Positions 33,981 to 45,103 of a stretch of 63,520 bases of DNA are shown here, in pieces. The notes under the pieces are model-generated. The model ran no database searches. It was not told the DNA's origin and saw only the letters and a program-made list of their open reading frames with translations. Source of the stretch: Peptoniphilaceae bacterium (GTDB lineage: Bacteria; Bacillota; Clostridia; Tissierellales; Peptoniphilaceae); NCBI GenBank assembly GCA_902363535.1, contig CABJAE010000014.1:1-63520 (forward strand), read 5' to 3'. A program made the position numbers and the translations under genes. Each line of letters begins with the position of its first letter. Within the stretch, counting starts at the first letter, position 1.

Positions 33981-34007
33981 TTGGCACTCAATAAGCACAA
34001 GTGCTAA
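33981..34007. promoter_or_regulatory. CIRCE element 2 (HrcA operator)
   Basis: TTGGCACTC-N9-AAGTGCTAA, located in the leader 15 bases before the hrcA start. The second half-site is identical to that of element 1. Confidence 0.85.
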
Positions 34008-34022
34008 TATGGAAAGGAGGTT

Positions 34023-35054
34023 ATGTTGGACAAGAGAAAGACAGATATTTTAAACCTAATTATCGAGTCCTACATCGCCTCCCCGGTGCCCGTAGGCAGT
34101 CGCACCATTTCGAAATCCCCGACCCTCGCCGTATCCTCGGCGACCATACGGAACGAAATGAGCGATTTGGAAGCCTTGGGCCTTTTAGAAAAGCCCCACA
34201 CTTCCGCCGGGCGCATTCCGTCCGAAGGCGCTTATCGATTTTATGTAGACGAATTGATTCCCGAGATCGATTCTCCGAAATCCCTCGTGACCCATTTCGA
34301 GGAGGCCATGCCCATGGAGCTCTACGGCTCTGAGGATTTTTATTCCACCGCCGTGGAAGCCCTGGCCGATCACACGGAAAACTTGGCGCTGATGATGGTG
34401 CCGAGAAAAAGCGATCGAAGGCTGAAGTATTTGGACTTAATTCCCGTGAACGACCACATGGTCATGCTACTCATCGTCGGCGACCGCGGTGTCGTCGTCA
34501 AACGCATGATCGACTTAGGTTTCGGCGTCGACGAAGAAGAGCTGCGCTACGTCGCAGGCGTCCTATCCGATGCCTTCGTGGGCACGCCCTTCGATGCCAT
34601 CGACGGAGTGAAATTCGTTCTCTCCGGAGAACTCGTGCGCTACGAATCCTTCGTCCTTCAAATCACTGAGATCCTCTCCCGCGTCATCCACGCGGTGGAA
34701 GAGGTGGACGTGGTCATAAGCGGCGTGGGCCATTTGTTTCGCTACGAAGAATTTCAAGATCCGGGGCGCATGAAATCCATGCTGGATTACGTCCGGGACA
34801 AGGCGAATCTATTGCGGCTTTTTCATCCCCTGCCGAGCGACGAAGCCATTCGCTTTCGCATCGGCTCGGAGAACACGGAAAAGAGCATGCAGAACAACAG
34901 TTTAATTAGTCGTATCTATCCCATGAACGGCACGGATTGGGGCGCAATCGCCTTAATCGGTCCCGTGCGGATGAACTATAGAAAGTCGGCGAATTCCCTC
35001 ATGGCATTTACCGACGCACTGTCGAGGCGACTTGGGAAAAGAACGTTGAGGTGA
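34023..35054 (+). CDS. hrcA: Heat-inducible transcription repressor HrcA
   Basis: 343 residues. The winged-helix N-terminus (LDKRKTDILNLIIESYI, then ATIRNEMSDLEALGLLEKPHTSAGRIPS) is diagnostic, and the C-terminus has the usual dimerisation core. It binds the two CIRCE sites directly upstream and represses the chaperone operon, with GroE as the expected modulator. Start ATG after AAAGGAGG. Confidence 0.96.
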   Translation: MLDKRKTDILNLIIESYIASPVPVGSRTISKSPTLAVSSATIRNEMSDLEALGLLEKPHTSAGRIPSEGAYRFYVDELIPEIDSPKSLVTHFEEAMPMELYGSEDFYSTAVEALADHTENLALMMVPRKSDRRLKYLDLIPVNDHMVMLLIVGDRGVVVKRMIDLGFGVDEEELRYVAGVLSDAFVGTPFDAIDGVKFVLSGELVRYESFVLQITEILSRVIHAVEEVDVVISGVGHLFRYEEFQDPGRMKSMLDYVRDKANLLRLFHPLPSDEAIRFRIGSENTEKSMQNNSLISRIYPMNGTDWGAIALIGPVRMNYRKSANSLMAFTDALSRRLGKRTLR

Positions 35055-35057
35055 GAA

Positions 35058-35606
35058 GTGGTAGTAAATAATAACGACATGCCGAAGGACATGGATCCGA
35101 CGGAAGAAGAAATGAAACAAACCGAAGAGACCGAAGCGACCGAAGCAACTGAAAATGAAGTGGCGGAAGATGCGTCGGAAAAAGACGAGCGCATCGCGGA
35201 GCTGGAAGAACGCTATCTGCGCCTGCAGGCGGATTACAGCAATTTCCGCCGGCGCAGCGGCGAAGAAAAGCAGCAAATGCATCTCTTGGGCATGGGAAAA
35301 TTGGCCCTGGACATTCTGCCCATTCTGGACAATTTCGAACGGGCGCTGGCCACAGACGATGTGAAAGACGAAAAGTTTTACGAAGGCATGAAGATGATCG
35401 CCGATCAGTTCCGAGACGAACTGGCGAAAAACGACATCGTGGAAATCGACGCGCTGAACGCGCCCTTCGACCCGAATCTGCATCACGCCGTCATGATCGA
35501 AGAAAAAGAAGGCGTCGAAGCCGATGTGGTCATCGACGTTTTGCAAAAGGGCTACAAACTGAAAGACCGCGTCATTCGACCGGCCATGGTGAAGGTCTCA
35601 AAATAA
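35058..35606 (+). CDS. grpE: Nucleotide exchange factor GrpE
   Basis: 182 residues. An acidic Glu/Thr-rich N-terminus is followed by the long dimerisation helix (ELEERYLRLQADYSNFRRR) and the beta-domain ending KGYKLKDRVIRPAMVKVSK. It drives ADP release from DnaK. GTG 35058 has GAGGTGAG upstream; ATG 35082 is a possible alternative. Only 3 bp separate it from hrcA. Confidence 0.95.
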   Translation: MVVNNNDMPKDMDPTEEEMKQTEETEATEATENEVAEDASEKDERIAELEERYLRLQADYSNFRRRSGEEKQQMHLLGMGKLALDILPILDNFERALATDDVKDEKFYEGMKMIADQFRDELAKNDIVEIDALNAPFDPNLHHAVMIEEKEGVEADVVIDVLQKGYKLKDRVIRPAMVKVSK

Positions 35607-35660
35607 TATAGATTAACAAAGGTACACTTAGAAAACACGTACATTCAGGAGGAAATGAAT

Positions 35661-37490
<1,830 letters not shown>

Positions 37491-37504
37491 TGACTTGGGT
37501 AAAA

Positions 37505-37528
37505 AGGGCACTTCGGTGCTCTTTTTTT
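37505..37528 (+). terminator. Terminator between dnaK and dnaJ
   Basis: AGGGCAC, loop TTCG, GTGCTCT (one G-U) and a run of T residues. Confidence 0.82.
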
Positions 37529-37540
37529 GTTTTAGAATCT

Positions 37541-37568
37541 TTTAAAGTCGCGGGAGATAGGATATGAT
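37541..37568 (+). promoter_or_regulatory. Probable dnaJ promoter
   Basis: TTTAAA (37541-37546), 16-bp spacer and TATGAT (37563-37568). No CIRCE element is visible here, so dnaJ and the genes after it may escape direct HrcA control. Confidence 0.5.
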
Positions 37569-37603
37569 AATACTATTTGAGCGAAGAGAAAGAGATGGTG
37601 TCT

Positions 37604-38728
37604 ATGAGAGATTTTTACGAGATTTTAGAGATCGAGCGCACCGCCACGGCGGCGGAAATTAAAAAAGCATACAGAAAAAAAGCGAAGCAATACCACCCGG
37701 ATTTGCACCCGGGAGACGAAGAGGCGGAGCATAAATTTAAAGAAGTCAATCTCGCCTACGAAGTGTTAAGCGACGAAACCAAGCGTAGCACCTACGACGT
37801 CTACGGCGAAGAGGGCATTAAAAACGACTACGCCTCCGGCGGTTTCTCCGGCGGCTTCGGCGATATTTTCGGCGACCTCTTCGACATGTTCGGCGGCGGC
37901 TTCGGCGCGAATTTTTCCGGCGGAAATCAGGCCAAGGCTCCGCGGGACGGCGCCCACATCCGCTACGATATTAATCTGACCTTTAAGGAAGCGGTATTCG
38001 GCACGGAAAAAGACATTCAGATCCGTCGCACGGAAAATTGCTCCCACTGCCACGGCACAGGCGCCGAGGACGAGACGAAGATTCACACCTGCGAAACCTG
38101 CGGCGGCAGCGGCCAAGTGCGCCAGTCCACCGCATCGGCTTTCGGCCGCTTTATGCGCGTGGTGCCCTGTGACACCTGCGGCGGCACGGGCACCGTTATC
38201 GAAGAACCCTGCAAGCACTGCAAGGGCAGCGGCAAAGAGACGGTCAACAAAAAGCTTCACCTGCGCATTCCCGCAGGCGTCGACGATCAAAGCATTATGA
38301 CCATGGCCGGCGAAGGCCACGCCGGCGACAACGGCGGCCAGGCGGGCACGGTGTATGTGTACCTTCACGTAGAAGAAGACGACATCTTTACGCGAAGAGG
38401 CAATAATTTATACGTAGACATTCCCATTCGCTACGAAGACGCCGTCTTAGGCGGCACCATCAAAGTGCCTACCTTAAAAGAAATCATCGACTACGACATT
38501 CCCGCCGGCACCCAAAGTGGCAAAGATTTCCGCATCCAAGGGGAAGGCGTGCCCTTTTTGCGCAGAAAAGGCGCCGGGGATCTGATCTTTACCGTGAAAA
38601 TCCTCGTGCCGACGAAAGTTTCCGCCGAAGAGCGGGAGCTTTTGGAACAACTGCGCAGCGAGGTGGGCAACAAAAAGACCGAGCAGGAAAAGGGATTTTT
38701 ACAAAAACTAAAGGACTTTTTTGAATGA
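37604..38728 (+). CDS. dnaJ: Chaperone protein DnaJ (Hsp40)
   Basis: About 374 residues from ATG 37604. The J domain has YHPDLHPGD (HPD motif) and is followed by a Gly/Phe-rich linker with [19 protein letters not shown]. The zinc-finger domain has four CxxCxGxG-type motifs ([32 protein letters not shown]), then the client-binding domain. In-frame TTG 37577 and ATG 37595 are other possible starts. It delivers substrates to DnaK. It overlaps prmA by 4 bp. Confidence 0.96.
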   Translation: MRDFYEILEIERTATAAEIKKAYRKKAKQYHPDLHPGDEEAEHKFKEVNLAYEVLSDETKRSTYDVYGEEGIKNDYASGGFSGGFGDIFGDLFDMFGGGFGANFSGGNQAKAPRDGAHIRYDINLTFKEAVFGTEKDIQIRRTENCSHCHGTGAEDETKIHTCETCGGSGQVRQSTASAFGRFMRVVPCDTCGGTGTVIEEPCKHCKGSGKETVNKKLHLRIPAGVDDQSIMTMAGEGHAGDNGGQAGTVYVYLHVEEDDIFTRRGNNLYVDIPIRYEDAVLGGTIKVPTLKEIIDYDIPAGTQSGKDFRIQGEGVPFLRRKGAGDLIFTVKILVPTKVSAEERELLEQLRSEVGNKKTEQEKGFLQKLKDFFE

Positions 38729-39639
38729 CAATGTACCACATGCTGAAACTCAGCGGCGAACGGTCGCGGCAAGAAGAAGGAGAGATGTTTCTTCAGTCCA
38801 TGGACGTGGACAGCTATGAAGTGATCTCCGCCGACGCCATCGACAATTTAAAAGACGGCGCCTTTATTTGGGACTGCATCGACGAGGACCTTGTTCAGGC
38901 TCCGACGGACAGATTTGAGCTGAAGGCCTATTTCGATGCCGAAGAAACGGCTGCCATGGAAAAAATCGCGGCGGCGGCAGAGGCGAAGGGCTTTTCCGTG
39001 GAAATTGAAGCCGTGGCGGATCAGGACTGGGCCAACGATTGGAAGCGCTACTTTCATCCCATCGCCGTCGACGAAGGGCTTTCCATCGTGCCGACTTGGG
39101 AAGATTACCATGCCCGTGACGGCGAAAAAATTCTGTGGCTGGATCCGGGCATGGCCTTCGGAAGCGGCAATCACGCCACGAGCTTTCTCTGCTCCCGCTA
39201 CCTGAGACGCTACGTGAAGGAAGGGGATAGGGTCATCGACATCGGTTGCGGAAGCGGGATCTTATCTCTCGTTGCCGCCATCTCCGGTGCGGAGAAGGTC
39301 ATCGCCGGGGATCTGGATCCCCAGTGTATCGAGGCCACGAAGGAAAACGCGGCGAAGAATCAATTGGAAGATAAAATCGATGTGCGTCTCGGCGACCTCT
39401 TTCAGGTGGTGAAAGAAGAGGCAGACGTGGTGGTGAGCAATATTTTCGCCGAAGTGATCATCGGCATGGCAAAGGACGTGTACCGCCACGTGAAGCCCGA
39501 GGGCATTTACATCGCCTCGGGAATATTAAAAGAAAAGCTCGAGGACGTAAAGGCGGCCTTAGTGAAAGAAGGCTTCGGGATTCTCGAGACCGAAACGAAG
39601 GGCGATTGGTCGGCTGTCGCGGCGAGGCGAATAAAATGA
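38725..39639 (+). CDS. prmA: Ribosomal protein L11 methyltransferase
   Basis: 304 residues. N-terminal L11-recognition domain, then the SAM-binding core ([13 protein letters not shown]) with the [14 protein letters not shown] motif specific to PrmA. It trimethylates L11. The ATGA overlaps with both dnaJ and rsmE imply coupled translation. Confidence 0.94.
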   Translation: MTMYHMLKLSGERSRQEEGEMFLQSMDVDSYEVISADAIDNLKDGAFIWDCIDEDLVQAPTDRFELKAYFDAEETAAMEKIAAAAEAKGFSVEIEAVADQDWANDWKRYFHPIAVDEGLSIVPTWEDYHARDGEKILWLDPGMAFGSGNHATSFLCSRYLRRYVKEGDRVIDIGCGSGILSLVAAISGAEKVIAGDLDPQCIEATKENAAKNQLEDKIDVRLGDLFQVVKEEADVVVSNIFAEVIIGMAKDVYRHVKPEGIYIASGILKEKLEDVKAALVKEGFGILETETKGDWSAVAARRIK

Positions 39640-40370
39640 GGCATTTCTTTGTAGACGAGAAGCCCGTCGTCGGCGAGCGTGCGATTTTGCGTGAAGAAGA
39701 CAGGGATCACCTGCTTCGGGTCCTGCGAGCCAAGGAAGGGGACGTTCTTCAAATCGCATGGAACGAAAGCCTCTTTCGGGGAACCCTCGAGATCATCGGC
39801 GGCGAGGCCTTCGTGCGCGTGGAAGAGGCCGTAGAGGAAAAAGCTGTTTCTACGGAGCTTTTCCTGGCTCAGGGCGTGGGAAAAAATCAGAAGACGGAGA
39901 CCGTGTTGAAACACGCCACGGAATGCGGCATCGACGGTTTTATTCCCCTGCAAATGGATCGCTCCGTTTCCAATCTCACGAAGAAGTATGATGGGAAGAA
40001 GGCCCGCTTCGAAAAAATTGCCGAAGAAGCGGCGAAGCAATCCAATCGACGCCGTGTGCCCCTTGTCGGCGATTTGCTCACCGTGGACGGGCTCATCGCC
40101 GCGGCCGGTCCCGAGAATTTGCTCCTCGTCTGCTACGAAGGCGAGGCGGCCGTGGAAATCGAAGACGCGTCTCTCGACTCGGCGAAAAAAATCTATGTCA
40201 TCATCGGGCCGGAGGGGGGCTTTTCCGACAGGGAAGTGGCCCTCTTGCATAATGCGAAGGCCCAATTTATTACCATGGGCGAGCGGATCCTGCGCACGGA
40301 AACGGCGGGAATCGTGGCATCTTATGTCATCAAGCGGAAAATAGAAAGGGGGCCTCATGCGGCGATTTAA
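39636..40370 (+). CDS. rsmE: 16S rRNA (uracil-1498-N3)-methyltransferase
   Basis: 244 residues from ATG 39636, overlapping the prmA stop; the frame is open further upstream, but family members start MRHFFV. A PUA-like N-terminus and a SPOUT knot with VIIGPEGGFSDREVALL and GERILRTETAGI are present. It methylates U1498 in the ribosomal decoding region. Confidence 0.94.
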   Translation: MRHFFVDEKPVVGERAILREEDRDHLLRVLRAKEGDVLQIAWNESLFRGTLEIIGGEAFVRVEEAVEEKAVSTELFLAQGVGKNQKTETVLKHATECGIDGFIPLQMDRSVSNLTKKYDGKKARFEKIAEEAAKQSNRRRVPLVGDLLTVDGLIAAAGPENLLLVCYEGEAAVEIEDASLDSAKKIYVIIGPEGGFSDREVALLHNAKAQFITMGERILRTETAGIVASYVIKRKIERGPHAAI

Positions 40371-41679
40371 AACCTATACACTGGGCTGCAAAGTCAATCA
40401 ATATGAAACGGAAGCCGTGGAAGAAATGCTGGAAAGAGAGGGCTACGGTCACGACGCATCCATGGACGTGGATCTCGCGATCATCAATACCTGCACGGTG
40501 ACCAACGAAAGCGACCGAAAGAGCCGCCAGATTATTCGCCGCCACAAGCGGGAAAACCCCAACTGCAAAGTGGTGGTCATCGGCTGCTACGCCCAGGTTT
40601 CCGCCGAGGAAGTGGCGAAGATCGACGGCGTGGATTTGGTGCTGGGCACGAAAGATCGCGCCGCCCTGCCCGGCTACGTGGAGGCGCTCTTTCAGGGAGC
40701 GGATCAAATCGTCCACGTCGAGGCCCACGAGCAAGGGGAGGACTTCGAGCATTTAGAAATTAAAGAAATCGAAGATCACACACGGGCTTATATGAAAGTG
40801 CAGGACGGCTGCAATCAGTACTGCGCCTACTGCATTATTCCCTACGCCCGGGGCTTTATCCGCTCTCGGGACATGGACGACGCATTGATAGAAGCGAAGC
40901 GCTTGGCCGCAAGCGGCTTTAAAGAAATCGTCCTGACGGGGATCCACGTGGGCAGCTACGGAAAAGATCTTTCCGAAGACGTGACCCTTGTGGATCTCAT
41001 CGAGGCCATGGATGAAGTGGAAGGGATCGAGCGGATTCGCCTCTCCTCCATCGAGCCCATGACCATGACCGACGACTTTTTGAACCGCGTGGCCAAGCTG
41101 AAGCGCTTTATGCCTCATTTCCACCTGTCTCTGCAAAGCGGCGCAGAAAAAACTCTGCGGGAGATGAATCGCAACTACACCCCGGAAGAATATCGGGACA
41201 CGGTGCGGCGCATACGGCGCGTGTTTCCCGATGCCGGGCTCACCACCGATGTCATTGTAGGCTTTCCCGGCGAAAGTGAAGAAGATTTCGAGGAGAGCTT
41301 GGATTTCGTCGAGGAAATGGGCTTTTCCCGTCTCCACGTCTTTCCTTACAGCATCAGGAAAAACACGCCGGCCGCCCGCAGGAAAGATCAAATCCCCGGC
41401 CCGGTGAAAAAAGAGCGGGCCGCCCGCATGATCGCTCTCGGAGACAAACTGGCCGCGGATTTCGTAAAAGACAGAATCGGCAAGACCTATCCCGTGCTCT
41501 TTGAAGAGAAAAAAGACGACAAAAATTACGGCTACACTCCCAACTACATTTACCTGTCCGTAGAGGGAAAAGAAGATCTGAGAAACACTCTTGAATATGT
41601 TACAATTGAGGGAGAAAGAGGCGGTGAAATCACCGGCCGAATCAGAAAGGAGCATGCGAATGGATTGTCTATTTTGTAA
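40357..41679 (+). CDS. mtaB: tRNA t6A37 methylthiotransferase MtaB
   Basis: 440 residues. The N-terminal UPF0004 domain begins FKTYTLGCKVNQYE; the radical-SAM motif is CNQYCAYCIIPYARG; a C-terminal TRAM domain follows. It adds a methylthio group to N6-threonylcarbamoyladenosine 37. KVNQYE at the N-terminus separates MtaB from MiaB and RimO. Normal neighbour of rsmE. Confidence 0.94.
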   Translation: MRRFKTYTLGCKVNQYETEAVEEMLEREGYGHDASMDVDLAIINTCTVTNESDRKSRQIIRRHKRENPNCKVVVIGCYAQVSAEEVAKIDGVDLVLGTKDRAALPGYVEALFQGADQIVHVEAHEQGEDFEHLEIKEIEDHTRAYMKVQDGCNQYCAYCIIPYARGFIRSRDMDDALIEAKRLAASGFKEIVLTGIHVGSYGKDLSEDVTLVDLIEAMDEVEGIERIRLSSIEPMTMTDDFLNRVAKLKRFMPHFHLSLQSGAEKTLREMNRNYTPEEYRDTVRRIRRVFPDAGLTTDVIVGFPGESEEDFEESLDFVEEMGFSRLHVFPYSIRKNTPAARRKDQIPGPVKKERAARMIALGDKLAADFVKDRIGKTYPVLFEEKKDDKNYGYTPNYIYLSVEGKEDLRNTLEYVTIEGERGGEITGRIRKEHANGLSIL

Positions 41680-41998
41680 GATCATCGAAGGCGAAATTCC
41701 TTCCCAATGCTTGTACGAAGATGACAAGGTCTACGTCTTTAAAGACATTGAACCTCAGGCGCCGGTACACTTCTTGGTGATTCCGAAAAAACACATCGAC
41801 TCCCTCGATGCCATGGAAGACGAAGACAGCGAACTCATCGGCTACGTGTTTAAAAAGATTCGCGACTTGGCAAGGGAAGAAGGCCTCGAAAACGGCTACC
41901 GCGTCGTACACAATATCGGCGAAGACGGCGGCCAGTCGGTAAAACACATGCACTTCCACGTTTTAGGCGGAAGAAGCCTGCAATGGCCACCGGGTTAA
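41660..41998 (+). CDS. HIT-family nucleotide-binding protein
   Basis: 112 residues from ATG 41660, seven bases after AAGGAG, inside the end of mtaB. CLFCKIIEGEIPS opens the protein, and the histidine triad is KHMHFHVLGG. It is a Hint-like purine nucleotide hydrolase; the physiological substrate is unknown. Confidence 0.92.
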   Translation: MDCLFCKIIEGEIPSQCLYEDDKVYVFKDIEPQAPVHFLVIPKKHIDSLDAMEDEDSELIGYVFKKIRDLAREEGLENGYRVVHNIGEDGGQSVKHMHFHVLGGRSLQWPPG

Positions 41999-42022
41999 AT
42001 CATTGAAAAACCTTAGGATTTG

Positions 42023-42051
42023 TTGAATTCCCCTTTCGAAACGTGTATAAT
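42023..42051 (+). promoter_or_regulatory. Promoter of rpsU-yqeY
   Basis: TTGAAT (42023-42028), 17-bp spacer and a perfect TATAAT (42046-42051), in the 112-bp gap before rpsU. Confidence 0.75.
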
Positions 42052-42110
42052 AGTTAAGAATTTAGCCGAAAAGGCTATTCACTCTTTTCAAAAAGAGGGG
42101 AGGGGAAATC

Positions 42111-42290
42111 ATGTCGGAAATCCGCGTTGGAGAAAACGAGTCTTTAGAATCTGCCTTAAAAAGATTTAAAAGACAATGTGCTTCCAGTGGTGTTTTGAAA
42201 GAAGTTCGCAAACGCGAACACTACGAAAAACCCAGTGTAAAGCGTAAGAAAAAATCTGAGGAAGCACGCAGAAAAAAACGTAAATACTAA
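42111..42290 (+). CDS. rpsU: Ribosomal protein S21
   Basis: 59 residues, very basic, starting [19 protein letters not shown] and ending in a lysine/arginine-rich tail KKRKY. S21 is a 30S protein contacting the anti-Shine-Dalgarno end of 16S rRNA. GAGGGGAGGGG precedes the ATG. It sits before yqeY, the usual order. Confidence 0.97.
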   Translation: MSEIRVGENESLESALKRFKRQCASSGVLKEVRKREHYEKPSVKRKKKSEEARRKKRKY

Positions 42291-42306
42291 TTGAGAAGGT
42301 GTTATT

Positions 42307-42750
42307 TTGTCTTTAAAAGAAACCTTAATGCAGGATTTAAAAACTGCAATGAAGACGAAGGATAAGAGAGCGAAAGATACGATCACCATGGTGCGCGCCG
42401 CGATTAAACAAAAAGAAGTGGACGAACGCGTCGAACTGGACGACGAAGGCGTACTCAAAGTGCTGTCCAAGGAAATCAAGGAACGCCGGGGAAGCATCGA
42501 AGAATTCGAAAAAGCCGGCCGCGACGATTTGGTCGAAAGCACGAAGGCGGAAATCGACGTTCTCATGAAATACATGCCCGAACAATTATCGGAAGAAGAG
42601 CTCGAGAAGTTGATTCGCCAAGTGATGGAAGAAAACAACATCACGGAGAAAAAACAAATGGGTCTTCTCATGAAAAACATTATGCCGAAAGTGCAAGGTC
42701 GCGCCGACGGCAAGGCGGTTAACGCAATCGTCAATCGCATTTTAAATTAA
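42307..42750 (+). CDS. yqeY: GatB/YqeY domain protein
   Basis: 147 residues, starting from TTG 42307 after GAGAAGGTG. SLKETLMQDLKTAMK and MGLLMKNIMPKVQGRADGK are the family ends. The domain resembles the tRNA-binding tail of the GatB amidotransferase; the function of the stand-alone protein is not known. It forms an operon with rpsU. Confidence 0.92.
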   Translation: MSLKETLMQDLKTAMKTKDKRAKDTITMVRAAIKQKEVDERVELDDEGVLKVLSKEIKERRGSIEEFEKAGRDDLVESTKAEIDVLMKYMPEQLSEEELEKLIRQVMEENNITEKKQMGLLMKNIMPKVQGRADGKAVNAIVNRILN

Positions 42751-42781
42751 AGTAACCCGGAGAGCCTCTCCGGGTTACTTT
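42749..42781 (+). terminator. Terminator after yqeY
   Basis: A perfect 15-bp stem (42749-42763 with 42767-42781) containing the yqeY stop codon. It ends in TTT only, but the stem is GC-rich. Confidence 0.75.
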
Positions 42782-42829
42782 CGATTACGCATAATTTCCT
42801 CGGGTATAAATATATGGGGAGGTGTGGGC

Positions 42830-43507
42830 ATGAAACTTTTTTTAACGTCGCTTGTTTCTCTTTTCGCGGCGACGCCGGTTTACGCGGCGGGCCCCGGCGC
42901 CGACCTTCTGCCCTGGCTCAGATCGGCCTTGGTCATCGTGGGCCTGGCGAGTTTTACCTACGCCCTTTTTTCCAAAGAATTTTCAAAAAGTTGGATCTTC
43001 GGCGCGGCCGCCATGCTGATCTACTTCATCACGGGAATCTTCGGCGGCGCGGCGTCGGTTATCACCCTGCTTTTGTTTTTGGCGAGCGGCGTTCTCGTCC
43101 TCGTGGAGGCCATCGTGCCGGGATTCGGCATCGCCGGCATCAGCGGCATCGCTTTGTTTTTTATCTCCCTCGCTCTGGCCATGGACAACGGCGTGCAGGC
43201 CATGCTCACTTTTTTCCTTTCCGCCGTCGTCGTGCTCTTAATGGCCCGGGGGCTGTGGGAAAAAGGCGAGAGCCTGCCCATGGTGAAGCGCCTCATGGGG
43301 CAAGATACACCTAAAAGGGAAAAGCTCATGCCGTGGAAAGTGGGGGACGTGGGCCTTTCAAGAACGCAGTTGCGCCCGGAAGGGATCGGGGAATTTAACG
43401 GCGAGGAAGTCACCGTGCGCTCCACCGGCCCCTTAATCGAAGGCCACCGCAAAATCGAGATTGTGTCCGTTCGCGGGCGCACCATTTCCGTGAGAGAGGT
43501 GGACTGA
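42830..43507 (+). CDS. NfeD-like membrane protein
   Basis: About 225 residues from ATG 42830 (GGGGAGG eight bases upstream). A signal peptide ending VYAA is followed by four or five hydrophobic helices with FVEAIVPGFG-type spacing (LVEAIVPGFGIAGISG), then a cytoplasmic OB-fold with GEEVTVRSTG. NfeD proteins are encoded next to flotillins and are thought to interact with them in membrane microdomains; floA follows 80 bp downstream. Confidence 0.86.
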   Translation: MKLFLTSLVSLFAATPVYAAGPGADLLPWLRSALVIVGLASFTYALFSKEFSKSWIFGAAAMLIYFITGIFGGAASVITLLLFLASGVLVLVEAIVPGFGIAGISGIALFFISLALAMDNGVQAMLTFFLSAVVVLLMARGLWEKGESLPMVKRLMGQDTPKREKLMPWKVGDVGLSRTQLRPEGIGEFNGEEVTVRSTGPLIEGHRKIEIVSVRGRTISVREVD

Positions 43508-43587
43508 TTTCGCTCCGCCTCTTTCGATGAATGTACTTATAAGAAAAACGCAGCAGAAATAATTGATTTATCAGAGGAGGGATTCCA

Positions 43588-44580
43588 ATGGGACTCGGTA
43601 CTATTTTCGGCGCAATCATCGCCTTTGTCATCGTCGTCTTTTTACTCGTCGTACTCACCATGGTGCCCATCGGTTTGTGGGTGACGGCCTTTTTCTCCGG
43701 CGTAAAAGTGCGGATGAGCGACCTCATCGGCATGCGCCTGCGCCGCGTAAAACCCCGTCGAATCGTAAACCCTATGATCAAGGCCACGAAAGCCGGCATG
43801 GGCTTAAACATCGGCTCTGTCGAAGGTCACTACCTGGCCGGGGGCAATGTGGACGCCGTTGTTGATGCGCTCATCGCCGCCCAACGGGCCGACATAGAAT
43901 TGAATTTTGAAGAGGCCGCCGCCATCGACTTGGCGGGCAGAGACGTTTTGGAAGCGGTGCAAGTGAGCGTCAATCCGAAAGTGATCGAGACGCCGAAGAT
44001 TTCCGCCGTGGCCCAAGACGGCATCGAAGTCTTGGTCATCGCCAAAGTGACCGTGCGGGCCAATATCGACCGCCTCGTCGGCGGGGCCGGTGAAGAAACC
44101 ATTATCGCCCGGGTCGGCGAAGGCATCGTCACCACCGTGGGCTCGTCGAGAACCTACAAGGAAGTGTTGGAAAACCCGGATAATATTTCTCGCGTGGTCC
44201 TCGAAAAGGGATTGGATTCGGGCACGGCCTACGAAATTTTATCCATCGACATCGCCGACGTGGACGTGGCGCGAAACATCGGTGCCCGTCTGCAAACGGA
44301 CCAAGCGGAAGCGGACAAGCGCATCGCCGAAGCGAAGGCATCGGAACGCCGCTCCATGGCCATCGCCAGGGAACAGGAAATGCGCGCCGAAGTGGAAGCC
44401 ATGCGCGCCCGCGTCGTGGAAGCTCAATCGGAAGTGCCCAGGGCTTTAGCGGAAGCATTGAAGTCCGGAAATCTTTCCGTGGGCGGTTACTACGAGCTTG
44501 AAAACCTAAAGAGCGACACGGCCATGCGGGAAGCCATCGCCGGCGGAGACAAAAAGAAAATCGACGAGGCAAGTGAATGA
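43588..44580 (+). CDS. floA: Flotillin-like protein FloA
   Basis: 330 residues. An N-terminal membrane-inserted hairpin (about 5-35) is followed by an SPFH/PHB domain and a long Glu/Ala-rich coiled coil ([17 protein letters not shown], then [20 protein letters not shown]). It organises membrane microdomains. Its stop overlaps the next gene by 4 bp. GAGGAGGGA precedes the ATG. Confidence 0.95.
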   Translation: MGLGTIFGAIIAFVIVVFLLVVLTMVPIGLWVTAFFSGVKVRMSDLIGMRLRRVKPRRIVNPMIKATKAGMGLNIGSVEGHYLAGGNVDAVVDALIAAQRADIELNFEEAAAIDLAGRDVLEAVQVSVNPKVIETPKISAVAQDGIEVLVIAKVTVRANIDRLVGGAGEETIIARVGEGIVTTVGSSRTYKEVLENPDNISRVVLEKGLDSGTAYEILSIDIADVDVARNIGARLQTDQAEADKRIAEAKASERRSMAIAREQEMRAEVEAMRARVVEAQSEVPRALAEALKSGNLSVGGYYELENLKSDTAMREAIAGGDKKKIDEASE

Positions 44581-45092
44581 ACAGCCTCCTTCCCATTCTC
44601 CTCATCGCGCTCTTCGGTCTGATTAAAAGCCGTATGGAAGAAAGCAGCGGCACGGAGGCGAAGAAGAAATCCCATGGCGTGGGGCTGCCCGATGAGATGC
44701 AGCAGGCCATAAAACAATTTCAGGGAACAAAGGAAAAAACGGGAAGAGGTAATGGCCGGGAGGCGGATTACAAGGATCTGCCCATCGAGGTGCAGCGGGC
44801 CATAAAAAGTTTTCAACAACCCGAGGCAAAGGCAGCGAAAAAAGAAACCCGCGCTCGGGAAAAAGAGCGGCTGAAAAAGAAACGGCAAATGGATGACGCG
44901 GCATTAAAGCAGGCCACGGAAGCGGCCCTTGCCGCCGATCGTGCCAAAGAAGAGGCTCCCGTCGCGCCCCAAGCGGCAGAGCCGGAGGCCGCAAAGCCCT
45001 CGCCATTTGCCGCCATCGAAAAATTCGACGAGGCCTACCGGCCGTTTATTTACAGCGAAGTATTCAACAAACCCAAGTGTAAACGTAAGTAA
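44577..45092 (+). CDS. Hypothetical protein of the floA operon with a twofold internal repeat
   Basis: 171 residues. A short N-terminal hydrophobic stretch ([13 protein letters not shown]) could anchor it. Two similar units, [14 protein letters not shown] (about 38-51) and [14 protein letters not shown] (about 68-81), look like a repeated short helix. A charged Lys/Glu/Ala-rich helix follows and then a C-terminus [16 protein letters not shown]. It takes the place of yqfB/C/D in the Bacillus-like order. Not recognised; a flotillin-associated role is only suggested by the 4-bp overlap. Confidence 0.75.
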   Translation: MNSLLPILLIALFGLIKSRMEESSGTEAKKKSHGVGLPDEMQQAIKQFQGTKEKTGRGNGREADYKDLPIEVQRAIKSFQQPEAKAAKKETRAREKERLKKKRQMDDAALKQATEAALAADRAKEEAPVAPQAAEPEAAKPSPFAAIEKFDEAYRPFIYSEVFNKPKCKRK

Positions 45093-45103
45093 AGGAGACG
45101 TTT

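Noticed and set aside
40753..41727. 324-codon frame on the minus strand
   Set aside because: Antisense shadow of mtaB, whose motifs are complete.
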